Positions 7,560 through 15,055 of a DNA stretch of 64,000 bases are shown here, piece after piece. The notes beneath the pieces are model-generated. The model was not told where the DNA came from, did not search any database, and saw only the letters and a list, made by a program, of their open reading frames with translations. Location: NCBI RefSeq assembly GCF_003843835.1, contig NZ_RKQL01000001.1, positions 186,001 to 250,000 of the forward strand. Reading direction: 5' to 3'. The translations under genes were made by a program, and so were the position numbers. Positions within the stretch are counted from its first letter, which is position 1; every line of letters starts with the position of its first letter. The DNA comes from Tibeticola sediminis (GTDB lineage: Bacteria; Pseudomonadota; Gammaproteobacteria; Burkholderiales; Burkholderiaceae_C).

Positions 7560-9706
7560 ACGCCCCCCGCCTCGCCGTTGGCCCCTTTGGCACCGTAGCG
7601 GCGCATGAGCGTTTGCTGCGCGCTGATGCCGTGCGGGCGATGGATGCGCCGGTAATGTCCGTCGGGCATCAGTTCCCAGGCGTCGTGCGTGTCTTGCAGG
7701 TAGGCATGCAAGCACTCGTCGACGATGCGTCGGCGCAGCGCCGGATCCTCCACCGGCCAGGCAACCTCGATGCGGCGCAGCATGTTGCGGTTCATCCAGT
7801 CGGCACTCGATAGGTAGAGCACCTCGTCGTCGCCGCAGCGGAAATAAAAGACCCGCGAATGCTCCAGGAAGCGGCCGACGATCGAGCGGACTTGGATGTT
7901 CTCGGTCTGCCCCGGCACGCCAGCGGGCAGCATGCAGGCGCCGCGCACGATGAGCCGGATCTTCGCCCCCTGCTGCCCGGCGGCGATGAGCGCCCGGATC
8001 AGCGCCTCATCAGTCAGCGCGTTGATCTTGACGAGGATTTCCACCGCCTGGCCAGCGCCAGCCGCCCGACCCAATTCCCCGATGCGCTCGATCAGCCGCC
8101 GATGCAGGCTGAAGGGCGCGAGCCACAGCCGGTTCAGGCGCGGCAAGCGGGTCTGGCTTGCAATGTGGACGAAGACATGGTCCATGTCGGCGGTGAGCCG
8201 TGCATCGGCCGTGAGGTAGCTCAGGTCGGTGTAGAGCCGCGCGGTGCGCGGGTTGTAGTTGCCGGTGGAGAGGTGCCCGTAGCGGCGCAGATAACGCCCC
8301 TCGCGGCGCGTGACAAGCAGCATCTTCGCGTGCGTCTTGAGCCCGACCACACCGTAAACCACCTGCGCGCCCACCGACTCGAGCGCCTCGGCCCAGTTGA
8401 TGTTGGCCTCCTCGTCGAAACGGGCTTTGAGCTCGACCACGGCGGTCACCTCCTTGCCCCGACGCACGGCCTCGCGCAGCAGGTCGAGCAACTGCGGGTC
8501 CGACCCGGTGCGATAAATCGTCTGTTTGATCGCCAGCACCTGCGGGTCGTGGACGGCCTCACGCAAGAAGGCGAGCACGCCCTCGAAGCTCTCATAAGGC
8601 TGGTGGATGAGGACGTCGCCTTCTTTCAAGCGCGCAAAGATCGAAACGCCCGGCACCATCTGAAGCGGAAAGCGCGGCGCATACGGGGGAAACAGCAGAT
8701 CGGGCCGCCCCACCAGATCGATGAGCTGCGTGAGGCGAGACAAATTCACGGGGCCGGCGACTCGGTACAGCGCGGCATCGGGCAATCCGAACTGCTCGAG
8801 CAAAAAGCGGCTCAACTCCTCGGCACAGCCCGCCGACACCTCGAGCCGCACCGGCTGCCCGTAGTGCCGATGCACCAGCCCCTGGCGCAGCGCGGTCCGC
8901 AGATCTTTGACGTCCTCCTCGTCGACTTCGAGGTCCGAATGCCGCGTGACCCGGAACTGCGAAAACTGCCCGACCTGGCGGCCCGGGAACAAATCGGCCA
9001 GGTGCGAGCGGATGATGCTCGAGAGCGAAACCAAGAGCGTGCGCCCACCCGAGACCTTCTCCGGCAGACGGATGAGGCGCGGCAAGACCCGAGGCACTTT
9101 GACGATGGCGATGTCGTTGTCGCGGCCAAACGCGTCCTCACCCGAGAGGCGCACGATGAAGTTCAAGGACTTGTTGGCCACCTGCGGGAACGGGTGTGCC
9201 GGGTCGAGGCTGACCGGAATCAGCAGCGGGCGCACCTCGCGCTCGAAATAGGCTTTGACCCAGCGCCGCTGTGCGGCATCGCGCTCGCTGTGCCCTAGGA
9301 CAAAGATGTTTTCCCGCGCGAGCGCCGGCATCAGCTCGTCGTTGTAGACCGCGTACTGGCGCTGCACCAGCTGGCGCGCCGCCTGCGCGAGGGCGACGTA
9401 ACTATCCGCGGTGTAGCTGCCCCGCGCCTGGCCCGAGAGCATCGCGTTGAGATGCGGCTCGGCACGCACCTCGAAAAACTCGTCGAGATTGGCCGACACG
9501 ATGCAGAGATAGCGCAAGCGCTCGAGCAGTGGCACATCGGCGCGGCTGGCCCAGTCGAGCACGCGCTCGTTGAATGCGAGGATGCTGTGATCGCGGTCGA
9601 GCAGCCGTAAGGGCTGCTCGGATGCCGCGCCACCCGCGCCGGGCGGCTGCGCTTGGTGGGCTGTGCTCGTTTGACTTTGGGGGGATCGGGCGCTTTTGAC
9701 AGACAT
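7550..9706 (-). CDS. ppk: Polyphosphate kinase PPK1
   Basis: 718 aa. The domain order matches PPK1: N-terminal domain (DRDHSILAFNERVLDWA, SANLDEFFEVR), head domain, and two PLD-like catalytic domains. The autophosphorylated histidine is in GLKTHAKM, followed by HLSTGNYNP and SSADWMNRN. It reversibly makes polyphosphate from ATP. The start at 9706 (MSVKSARS) is preferred over an ATG at 9772, because the Pho-box-like sites at 9731-9772 would otherwise lie inside the coding region. It is co-transcribed with sixA and convergent with ppx. Confidence 0.95.
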   Translation of the reverse strand: MSVKSARSPQSQTSTAHQAQPPGAGGAASEQPLRLLDRDHSILAFNERVLDWASRADVPLLERLRYLCIVSANLDEFFEVRAEPHLNAMLSGQARGSYTADSYVALAQAARQLVQRQYAVYNDELMPALARENIFVLGHSERDAAQRRWVKAYFEREVRPLLIPVSLDPAHPFPQVANKSLNFIVRLSGEDAFGRDNDIAIVKVPRVLPRLIRLPEKVSGGRTLLVSLSSIIRSHLADLFPGRQVGQFSQFRVTRHSDLEVDEEDVKDLRTALRQGLVHRHYGQPVRLEVSAGCAEELSRFLLEQFGLPDAALYRVAGPVNLSRLTQLIDLVGRPDLLFPPYAPRFPLQMVPGVSIFARLKEGDVLIHQPYESFEGVLAFLREAVHDPQVLAIKQTIYRTGSDPQLLDLLREAVRRGKEVTAVVELKARFDEEANINWAEALESVGAQVVYGVVGLKTHAKMLLVTRREGRYLRRYGHLSTGNYNPRTARLYTDLSYLTADARLTADMDHVFVHIASQTRLPRLNRLWLAPFSLHRRLIERIGELGRAAGAGQAVEILVKINALTDEALIRALIAAGQQGAKIRLIVRGACMLPAGVPGQTENIQVRSIVGRFLEHSRVFYFRCGDDEVLYLSSADWMNRNMLRRIEVAWPVEDPALRRRIVDECLHAYLQDTHDAWELMPDGHYRRIHRPHGISAQQTLMRRYGAKGANGEAGGVWS

Positions 9707-9730
9707 CAGCGAAATTCCAGCGACGGATTC

Positions 9731-9772
9731 ATGACCGATTGTTGACGACTTTTCGTGACGCTGGCGTGACAA
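9731..9772 (-). promoter_or_regulatory. Two Pho-box-like pairs before ppk
   Basis: Minus strand: TTGTCAC-GCCA-GCGTCAC (9755-9772) and TCGTCAA-CAAT-CGGTCAT (9731-9748) each show 7-mers with 5 to 6 of 7 matches to CTGTCAY and 4-base spacing. AACAAT lies 11 bases after the first pair and could serve as -10, placing a transcript start about 25 bases before the ppk ATG at 9706. Confidence 0.6.
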
Positions 9773-9917
9773 GCCTGGTGATTTCCCCTGTCGCGGGTGC
9801 AGGATCGATCCGCCGCAGGGGCACTAGATGCTCCATCACGCCCGAGGATGCGCCGAGGAAATACCGCAGCACCGCATAGCCGATGCCACGCGGAGGGCGG
9901 GTGAACGCCTGCACGAA

Positions 9918-10121
9918 CTAGGGAAATTTCGTGTAGCCGCCGCGCCCATCTTCTACGCCGTCGTCGGCACGGCCATGCGGCTGGTGCACCAGGGGACCAT
10001 AAGCTGCCGAAGGCGGTTTGACCACCGGTACCGGCACGCCATCGGACGGGGCGAACGAAGCGAGATGCGCCGCGAGCGACTGCTGCAGCGTCGGATCCCG
10101 CGAGGGCACGCCCAGGCTCAC
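9918..10121 (-). CDS. Possible small protein coupled to olsB
   Basis: A 67-residue frame starts with GTG overlapping the olsB stop (GTGA) and ends with KFP. The overlap suggests translational coupling, but the Pro/Gly-rich sequence matches no family I recognise and there is no clear Shine-Dalgarno of its own. An OlsA-type acyltransferase, which often accompanies OlsB, is not here. The remaining 9773-9917 shows no convincing gene. Confidence 0.28.
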   Translation of the reverse strand: MSLGVPSRDPTLQQSLAAHLASFAPSDGVPVPVVKPPSAAYGPLVHQPHGRADDGVEDGRGGYTKFP

Positions 10122-10960
10122 GACTGGCCCAGGAAGTGCTTGCGGTAGCGCGTCGGCAGGTCGCCCAGCCGCATCAGGATGGGCAGATCGGCCGAGTTGA
10201 AGTCCGGGTCCCAGGCCGGCGGGCCCAGCACCTTGGCGCCCAGACGCAGGTAACCCTTGATGAGCGCGGGCGGCTCGACGCTGAGGCTGTCGTCCAGCTG
10301 TTCCACCGGCAGCGGCAGGCGTGGCGTGACCCAGTGCTCGATCGGCGCGAGATGTGTTTGCCGGACCTGGCGCCAGATGCTCGCCGCCACGTCACCGCTG
10401 ATGACGCCGTTGTGGAGCATCGGAATGCTGGCGCAGCCGATCATGCTGTCGAGGCCGTTGCGCACCATGAATTCGCCGAGCGCGCCCCACAGCGCCATGA
10501 TGACGCCGCCGTGCCGATGCCCGGGGTGCACGCAGCTGCGGCCAAGTTCGACCATGCGCGCTCGCAGGCTGCGCAGGCGGGTGAGGTCGAACTCGGTGTC
10601 GCTGTAGGTGCTGCCGACCCGCTGGGCCTGCTCCGGCGTGAGCACGCGGTAGGTGCCGATGACCTCGCCGCTGGCTTCGTCGCGCACCAGCAGGTGCTCG
10701 CAGTAGTCATCGAACAGGTCGATGTCGTGCTCGGGAATGGGGCCGGAGAGGCGCGCACCCATTTCGCCGGCGAACACGGCATATCTCAGCCTTTGCGCGG
10801 CACGGACCTCGTCCTGGTGGCGCGCCCAGGCCACGACCAGGCCTGCGCGCTCGGCCGCCGGGGCCGCCAGCGGAGCACGCGTTGCGATGCCTGGATGAAG
10901 CGACCCCCTGGGCAAGGCCACGGGCGAGAGCGCGAAGGTGGGGTTGGGGAGTTCTTTCAT
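10118..10960 (-). CDS. olsB: OlsB-like N-acyltransferase (ornithine lipid synthesis)
   Basis: 280 aa, GNAT-like acyltransferase of the OlsB/hemolysin-like family (PF13444 type). Seen are LRYAVFAGEMGARL, DDYCEHLLVRDEASGEVIGTY, ELGRSCVHPGHRHGGVI and the IGCASI strand. OlsB adds a 3-hydroxyacyl chain to ornithine, the first step to phosphorus-free ornithine lipids. The start MKELPNP is supported by AGGAGA eight bases upstream. No OlsA acyltransferase is adjacent. A Pho-box-like site lies upstream in the divergent region shared with arsC, fitting replacement of phospholipids when phosphate is short. Substrate assignment is by family only. Confidence 0.82.
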   Translation of the reverse strand: MKELPNPTFALSPVALPRGSLHPGIATRAPLAAPAAERAGLVVAWARHQDEVRAAQRLRYAVFAGEMGARLSGPIPEHDIDLFDDYCEHLLVRDEASGEVIGTYRVLTPEQAQRVGSTYSDTEFDLTRLRSLRARMVELGRSCVHPGHRHGGVIMALWGALGEFMVRNGLDSMIGCASIPMLHNGVISGDVAASIWRQVRQTHLAPIEHWVTPRLPLPVEQLDDSLSVEPPALIKGYLRLGAKVLGPPAWDPDFNSADLPILMRLGDLPTRYRKHFLGQS

Positions 10961-11039
10961 GCTGGGGTCTCCTGTCGACGGTCGGTGTTGAACCGGTCCC
11001 CATGCTTGCCACCTCAAATGACGCGATGATGGCCTTGGC

Positions 11040-11057
11040 GTGACTTTTTCATGAAAT
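11040..11057 (-). promoter_or_regulatory. Pho-box-like site before olsB
   Basis: Minus strand ATTTCAT-GAAA-AAGTCAC matches the spaced Pho-box repeats at 5 of 7 positions in each half, 80 bases before the olsB start. A -10 is less clear here than at pstS. The whole divergent stretch 10961-11261 otherwise holds only the arsC site and no gene. Confidence 0.5.
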
Positions 11058-11116
11058 TTGCGCCCAACGCCGGCGTCAAACTTCGCTGCGGCGCTCTCAT
11101 TTTTGAAGACTCGCGC

Positions 11117-11151
11117 CTTTCACAAAACCGTCACCATCGTTGCCGTAACAT
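11117..11151 (+). promoter_or_regulatory. Pho box and -10 before arsC-acr3
   Basis: CTTTCAC-AAAA-CCGTCAC matches the Pho-box repeats at 6 of 7 positions in both halves with exact 4-base spacing. TAACAT follows 11 bases later (11146-11151), the same geometry as at pstS. The leader to the arsC ATG would be about 100 bases. Confidence 0.68.
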
Positions 11152-11261
11152 CGTCATCCCAGCGACGTCGGGCGGCGGCGCCGATCGGGTGGCCGGCTCG
11201 CTCTGGATTCAGTCCCGCCGCCCGCGGCCGCAACCGGCGCAGTCTTGCGAACATCGACACC

Positions 11262-11774
11262 ATGCCCATGTCCCGCCCGCTCAACGTCTTGTTCCTGTGC
11301 ACCCACAACTCGGCGCGCAGCATCCTTGCCGAGGCCATGCTCAATCACCTCGGCGAAGGGCGCTTTCGTGCCTACTCGGCCGGCAGCAGCCCGCGCCCGA
11401 ACCAACAGCCCAACCCGCTGGCCTTGCGCGCGCTCGAGGCCGAGGGCATCTCGCCCGCGGGGCTGCACAGCAAAAGCTGGGATGTCTTTGCCGCGCCCGA
11501 CGCGCCGCGCATGGACCTGATCATCACCGTCTGCGACAACGCCGCGGGCGAGGTCTGCCCGGTCTGGCCGGGTCATCCAGCGAGCGCGCATTGGGGCTAC
11601 CCTGACCCCTCGAACGTCGAGGGCAGCGAGGACGAGCGGCTGCAAGCCTTCCGCGCCACGCTCGCCGCGATTGGGCGCCGGCTCGAGCGCCTGGTGGCTC
11701 AGCCGCCGGAAGCCCTCCGCCACGAATCGCTTGCCGCGACCGCACGCGCCCTGGCGCAAGAAGAGCGGCCATGA
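11262..11774 (+). CDS. arsC: Arsenate reductase ArsC, LMW-phosphatase type
   Basis: 170 aa. Near the N-terminus the P-loop CTHNSAR (Cys13, Arg19 if the first ATG is used) gives the CX5R active site of low-molecular-weight phosphatases. The family cysteines appear in ITVCDNAAGEVCPVWPG, and WGYPDP holds the catalytic aspartate. It reduces arsenate to arsenite for export by the next gene, whose start overlaps this stop (ATGA). Two ATGs six bases apart are possible starts. Longer upstream starts would cover the Pho-box promoter and are rejected. Confidence 0.92.
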   Translation: MPMSRPLNVLFLCTHNSARSILAEAMLNHLGEGRFRAYSAGSSPRPNQQPNPLALRALEAEGISPAGLHSKSWDVFAAPDAPRMDLIITVCDNAAGEVCPVWPGHPASAHWGYPDPSNVEGSEDERLQAFRATLAAIGRRLERLVAQPPEALRHESLAATARALAQEERP

Positions 11775-12838
11775 GCGCCCAGTGCGAAGTCACCGCCAAG
11801 CGCGCCGCCGCCGCGCCGATGAGCGTGTTCGAGCGCTACCTGTCGCTGTGGGTGGCGCTGTGCATCGTGGCGGGCATCGGGTTTGGGCAGCTGTTTCCCG
11901 GGCTGTTCCAGGCGATCGGTCGGCTCGAGGTGGCGCAGGTGAACCTGCCGGTGGGGCTGCTGATCTGGGTGATGATCATCCCCATGCTGCTGAAGGTGGA
12001 CTTTTCCGCCCTGGGGCAGGTGCGCGCGCATGTGCGCGGCATCGGGGTGACGCTGTTCGTGAACTGGCTGGTCAAGCCGTTTTCGATGGCGCTGCTCGCG
12101 TGGTTCTTCATCCGCCACCTGTTCGCGCCGCTGCTGCCGGCCGAGCAGATCGACAGCTACATTGCGGGGCTGATTCTGCTCGCGGCCGCCCCATGCACGG
12201 CCATGGTCTTCGTCTGGAGCCGGCTGACCGGCGGCGACCCGCTCTTTACGCTCACGCAGGTGGCCCTCAACGACACCATCATGGTGTTTGCCTTTGCCCC
12301 GCTGGTCGGTTTCCTGCTCGGACTCTCGGCGATCCATGTGCCATGGGCGACGCTGTTGATCTCGGTTGGGCTCTATATCGTGCTGCCCGTGATCCTCGCG
12401 CAGTTCTGGCGGCGCCATCTGCTCGCGCGCGGTCAGGCGGCGTTCGACGCGACGCTCGAGCGCATCGGGCCTTGGTCCATCGCCGCCCTGCTCGCCACGC
12501 TGGTGCTGCTGTTTGCCTTCCAGGGCGAAGCCATCCTGCGTCAGCCTTTGGTCATCGCGCTGCTGGCGGTGCCCATCCTCGTGCAGGTGTTCTTCAACTC
12601 GGGCCTCGCCTACCTGCTCAACCGCGCGCTGGGCGAAAAGCATGAGGTCGCCGGCCCCTCGGCGCTCATCGGCGCGTCGAACTTCTTCGAACTCGCCGTC
12701 GCGACCGCCATCAGCCTGTTTGGCTTTCAGTCCGGCGCGGCGCTGGCGACCGTGGTCGGCGTGTTGATCGAAGTCCCGGTGATGCTGCTGGTGGTGCGCG
12801 TCGTCAACGCCACCCGACCTTGGTACGAGCGGCGTTGA
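11771..12838 (+). CDS. acr3: Arsenite efflux permease Acr3
   Basis: 355 aa with about ten membrane helices, of the ACR3 branch of the bile/arsenite/riboflavin transporter superfamily. Diagnostic segments are SLWVALCIVAGIGFG, FVNWLVKPF, AAAPCTAMVFVWSRLTGG and GASNFFELAVATAIS. The family's membrane-embedded cysteine is in APCTAM. It exports arsenite produced by ArsC. Its start overlaps the arsC stop by four bases, so the two are translationally coupled. Confidence 0.94.
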   Translation: MSAQCEVTAKRAAAAPMSVFERYLSLWVALCIVAGIGFGQLFPGLFQAIGRLEVAQVNLPVGLLIWVMIIPMLLKVDFSALGQVRAHVRGIGVTLFVNWLVKPFSMALLAWFFIRHLFAPLLPAEQIDSYIAGLILLAAAPCTAMVFVWSRLTGGDPLFTLTQVALNDTIMVFAFAPLVGFLLGLSAIHVPWATLLISVGLYIVLPVILAQFWRRHLLARGQAAFDATLERIGPWSIAALLATLVLLFAFQGEAILRQPLVIALLAVPILVQVFFNSGLAYLLNRALGEKHEVAGPSALIGASNFFELAVATAISLFGFQSGAALATVVGVLIEVPVMLLVVRVVNATRPWYERR

Positions 12839-12924
12839 TCGCGGGTATGCCCATCGGCGCCGTCTTCGAGCCGATTACGGCCTTTTCCCGCCGTTTGCCA
12901 GCGTGAATCGGCGCCCTGTTGCTC

Positions 12925-13173
12925 TCATTTTTGATAGTTTTTGCGCAACAGGGTATTGAGCTCCTCGATCACCTCGGCCCAATCGGCGTCCTCGACCAAC
13001 TCCTCGCGCAGAAAGGTGGCCTGCGCCGGGGTCCAGAAGGGCGCATCGGGCAGCGGGATTTCGTTGGGCAGTGGGGCGTGGGCTTCGATGAAGGCACGAC
13101 GACTGGCTTCATCGGAAGGCAATCCCAGTTGCTCAAACAGTTCTTCGAGGGTGTGGACGGGCGGTTCGATCAT
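12925..13173 (-). CDS. DUF2789 family protein
   Basis: 82 aa, beginning MIEPPVHTLEELFEQLGLPS and ending LRKNYQK. Length and the conserved HTLEELFEQLGL and WTPAQA segments fit DUF2789, small acidic cytoplasmic proteins of unknown role in proteobacteria. It lies 85 bases downstream of the amidotransferase gene on the same strand and could be its last operon member. Translation from further upstream in the same frame would be a shadow of that gene. Confidence 0.85.
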   Translation of the reverse strand: MIEPPVHTLEELFEQLGLPSDEASRRAFIEAHAPLPNEIPLPDAPFWTPAQATFLREELVEDADWAEVIEELNTLLRKNYQK

Positions 13174-13258
13174 GGTCTGAATTTGTCGTTTGGGTTGACG
13201 GGGGGTTGGTGTCACCGGCTGAGGGCTCAACCGGAACCGGGGAATCGTAGCGGCACTT

Positions 13259-15052
13259 TCACGGCGCGTGTCCATCCACATGGACCTGCAGCCACCATTC
13301 CAGCAAAGCCAGATGCCAGAGCTTGCTGCCCTGAATGCGGGTGAAGCTTTGCGGCCCTTCCGGGTCGGCCAACAGGCGTTCCACATAAGGCCGCTGGTAC
13401 AGCCCGCGACGTCGGCAGGCGTCGGACTCGAGGATGCCGCGCATGAACGCCAAAAAAGGCCCGCGCACGTATTTGAGCGCCGGCACCGGGAAATAGCCCT
13501 TGGGCCGGTCGATGACCGCATCGGGCACGAGGCCACGGGCGATCGCCTTGAGCGGGTACTTTCCGCCCTCGCGCAGTTTGAGCTCGGGCGGCATCCGCAT
13601 CGCGTGTTCGACCAGCTCATGATCGAGAAACGGCACCCGCACCTCGAGCCCCCAGGCCATCGGCATGTTGTCCACGCGCTTGACCGGGTCATCGACGATC
13701 AAGGTGGTGCAGTCCAACCGCCAGACGGCATCCAGAAAAGTGTCCGCGCCCGGGCGCTCCAGCGCATCCGCCACAAAGGCTGAGGTCACGTCGGGCACAT
13801 GCCACGCCGGGGCCATCATCTCGAGATACTCGGCATGATCCCGGTCGAAGTAATGCCGGGCGAAACGTTCGAGCGGTGTGCCCGATTCGGCTTGCATCCG
13901 CGGGTACCAGAAGTAGCCGCCAAACACCTCATCGGCGCCCTGCCCGGCAAGCGCCACTTTGACCGAACGCGACACCCGCTCGCCCAGCAAGTAGAAGGCC
14001 ACCACGTCGTGACTCGTCATGGGCTCGGTCATTTCGCTCAGAGCTTCGGGCAGGCGCTGCAACACCTCGGCGTTGGAGACGACGTACTTCTCATGGCGCG
14101 TGCCCAGATGCTGGGCCACCCGGTCGGAATACTGGAACTCGTCGGCCGGCTCGGCCCCGGCGCCCAAGTCTTCAAAGCCGATCGAAAAGGTGCGCAGGTC
14201 GGTCTCGCCACGCGCGAGCAAAGCCGCAAGCAAGCTCGAGTCCAGCCCGCCCGAAAGCAGCAGCCCCACGGGCACGTCCGCCGCCAGACGGCGCCGCTCC
14301 ACCGCCGCCGTCAAGAGCCGCCGGGTCTCGTCGATCCATTGCGCCTCACTCAGAGGCTCGGCCGGCCGGCGCGCGTCGAGCGTCCAGTAGGTCCGCTCGC
14401 TGCGCCGCCCGGTCGCGTCGAGGGTGAGGGTGGTGGCCGGCGCGAGCTTACGCACGCCTTTCAAGATCGTCCTGGGCGCGGGCACCACCGTGTGCAGCGT
14501 GAAATGATGGTGCAAGGCGATCGGGTCGAGCTGGGTGTCGACCCCGCCACTGGCCAGCAAAGCCGGCAGGGTCGAGGCAAAGCGCAGCCGACGCCCATCG
14601 TCGCTGAGGTACAGCGGTTTGATGCCGAGCCGGTCCCGCGCCAGAAACAGTTGCCGGGCCTGTTCGTCCCAAATCGCGAACGCGAACATGCCGTGGAAAC
14701 GCTCCACGCACCGTTCCCCCCAGGCCCGATAGGCTTTGAGGATGACTTCGGAGTCCCCGTTGGAGAAGAAGTGGTAACCCAGAGCCGCCAACTCCGCGCG
14801 CAGCTCGCGATAGTTGTAGATCGTCCCGTTGAACACCAGCGCGAGTTGCAACTCCGCGTCGACCATGGGCTGATTCGCGCTGGGCGAGAGGTCGATGATC
14901 GACAGCCGCCGGTGCCCGAAGGCCAGCGGGCCGTCGCTGTAACTGCCGGAATGATCGGGGCCACGCCGCGCGAGGCGATCGGACATGCGCGCCACCGCCG
15001 CGAGCTCGGGCTCCCGCCCATCGAAACGCAATTCACCACAAATGCCACACAT
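13259..15052 (-). CDS. Asparagine-synthase-like amidotransferase (N-acetylglutaminylglutamine amidotransferase family)
   Basis: 597 aa. An N-terminal class II glutaminase domain starts with the nucleophile Cys2 (MCGICGELRFDG). A C-terminal synthetase domain has the PP-loop LLSGGLDSSL. Overall pattern and length resemble the amidotransferase that makes N-acetylglutaminylglutamine amide, an osmoprotectant, more than housekeeping AsnB. In known loci that enzyme is paired with a GNAT/ATP-grasp fusion and a peptidase. Here the partner, three bases upstream, is a different ATP-grasp protein without a visible GNAT domain. The product is therefore uncertain: amidation of a small peptide is likely, its identity unknown. 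Confidence 0.85.
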   Translation of the reverse strand: MCGICGELRFDGREPELAAVARMSDRLARRGPDHSGSYSDGPLAFGHRRLSIIDLSPSANQPMVDAELQLALVFNGTIYNYRELRAELAALGYHFFSNGDSEVILKAYRAWGERCVERFHGMFAFAIWDEQARQLFLARDRLGIKPLYLSDDGRRLRFASTLPALLASGGVDTQLDPIALHHHFTLHTVVPAPRTILKGVRKLAPATTLTLDATGRRSERTYWTLDARRPAEPLSEAQWIDETRRLLTAAVERRRLAADVPVGLLLSGGLDSSLLAALLARGETDLRTFSIGFEDLGAGAEPADEFQYSDRVAQHLGTRHEKYVVSNAEVLQRLPEALSEMTEPMTSHDVVAFYLLGERVSRSVKVALAGQGADEVFGGYFWYPRMQAESGTPLERFARHYFDRDHAEYLEMMAPAWHVPDVTSAFVADALERPGADTFLDAVWRLDCTTLIVDDPVKRVDNMPMAWGLEVRVPFLDHELVEHAMRMPPELKLREGGKYPLKAIARGLVPDAVIDRPKGYFPVPALKYVRGPFLAFMRGILESDACRRRGLYQRPYVERLLADPEGPQSFTRIQGSKLWHLALLEWWLQVHVDGHAP

Positions 15053-15055
15053 GGC

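Noticed and set aside
9729-9914. A 61-codon minus-strand frame before ppk
   Set aside because: It overlaps the predicted ppk promoter, has a GTG start without ribosome-binding site and no recognisable features.
12914-12953. Inverted repeat CCCTGTTGC/GCAACAGGG as terminator between acr3 and the DUF2789 gene
   Set aside because: The loop is 22 bases, there is no T-run next to either arm and one arm lies in coding sequence; no terminator claimed.
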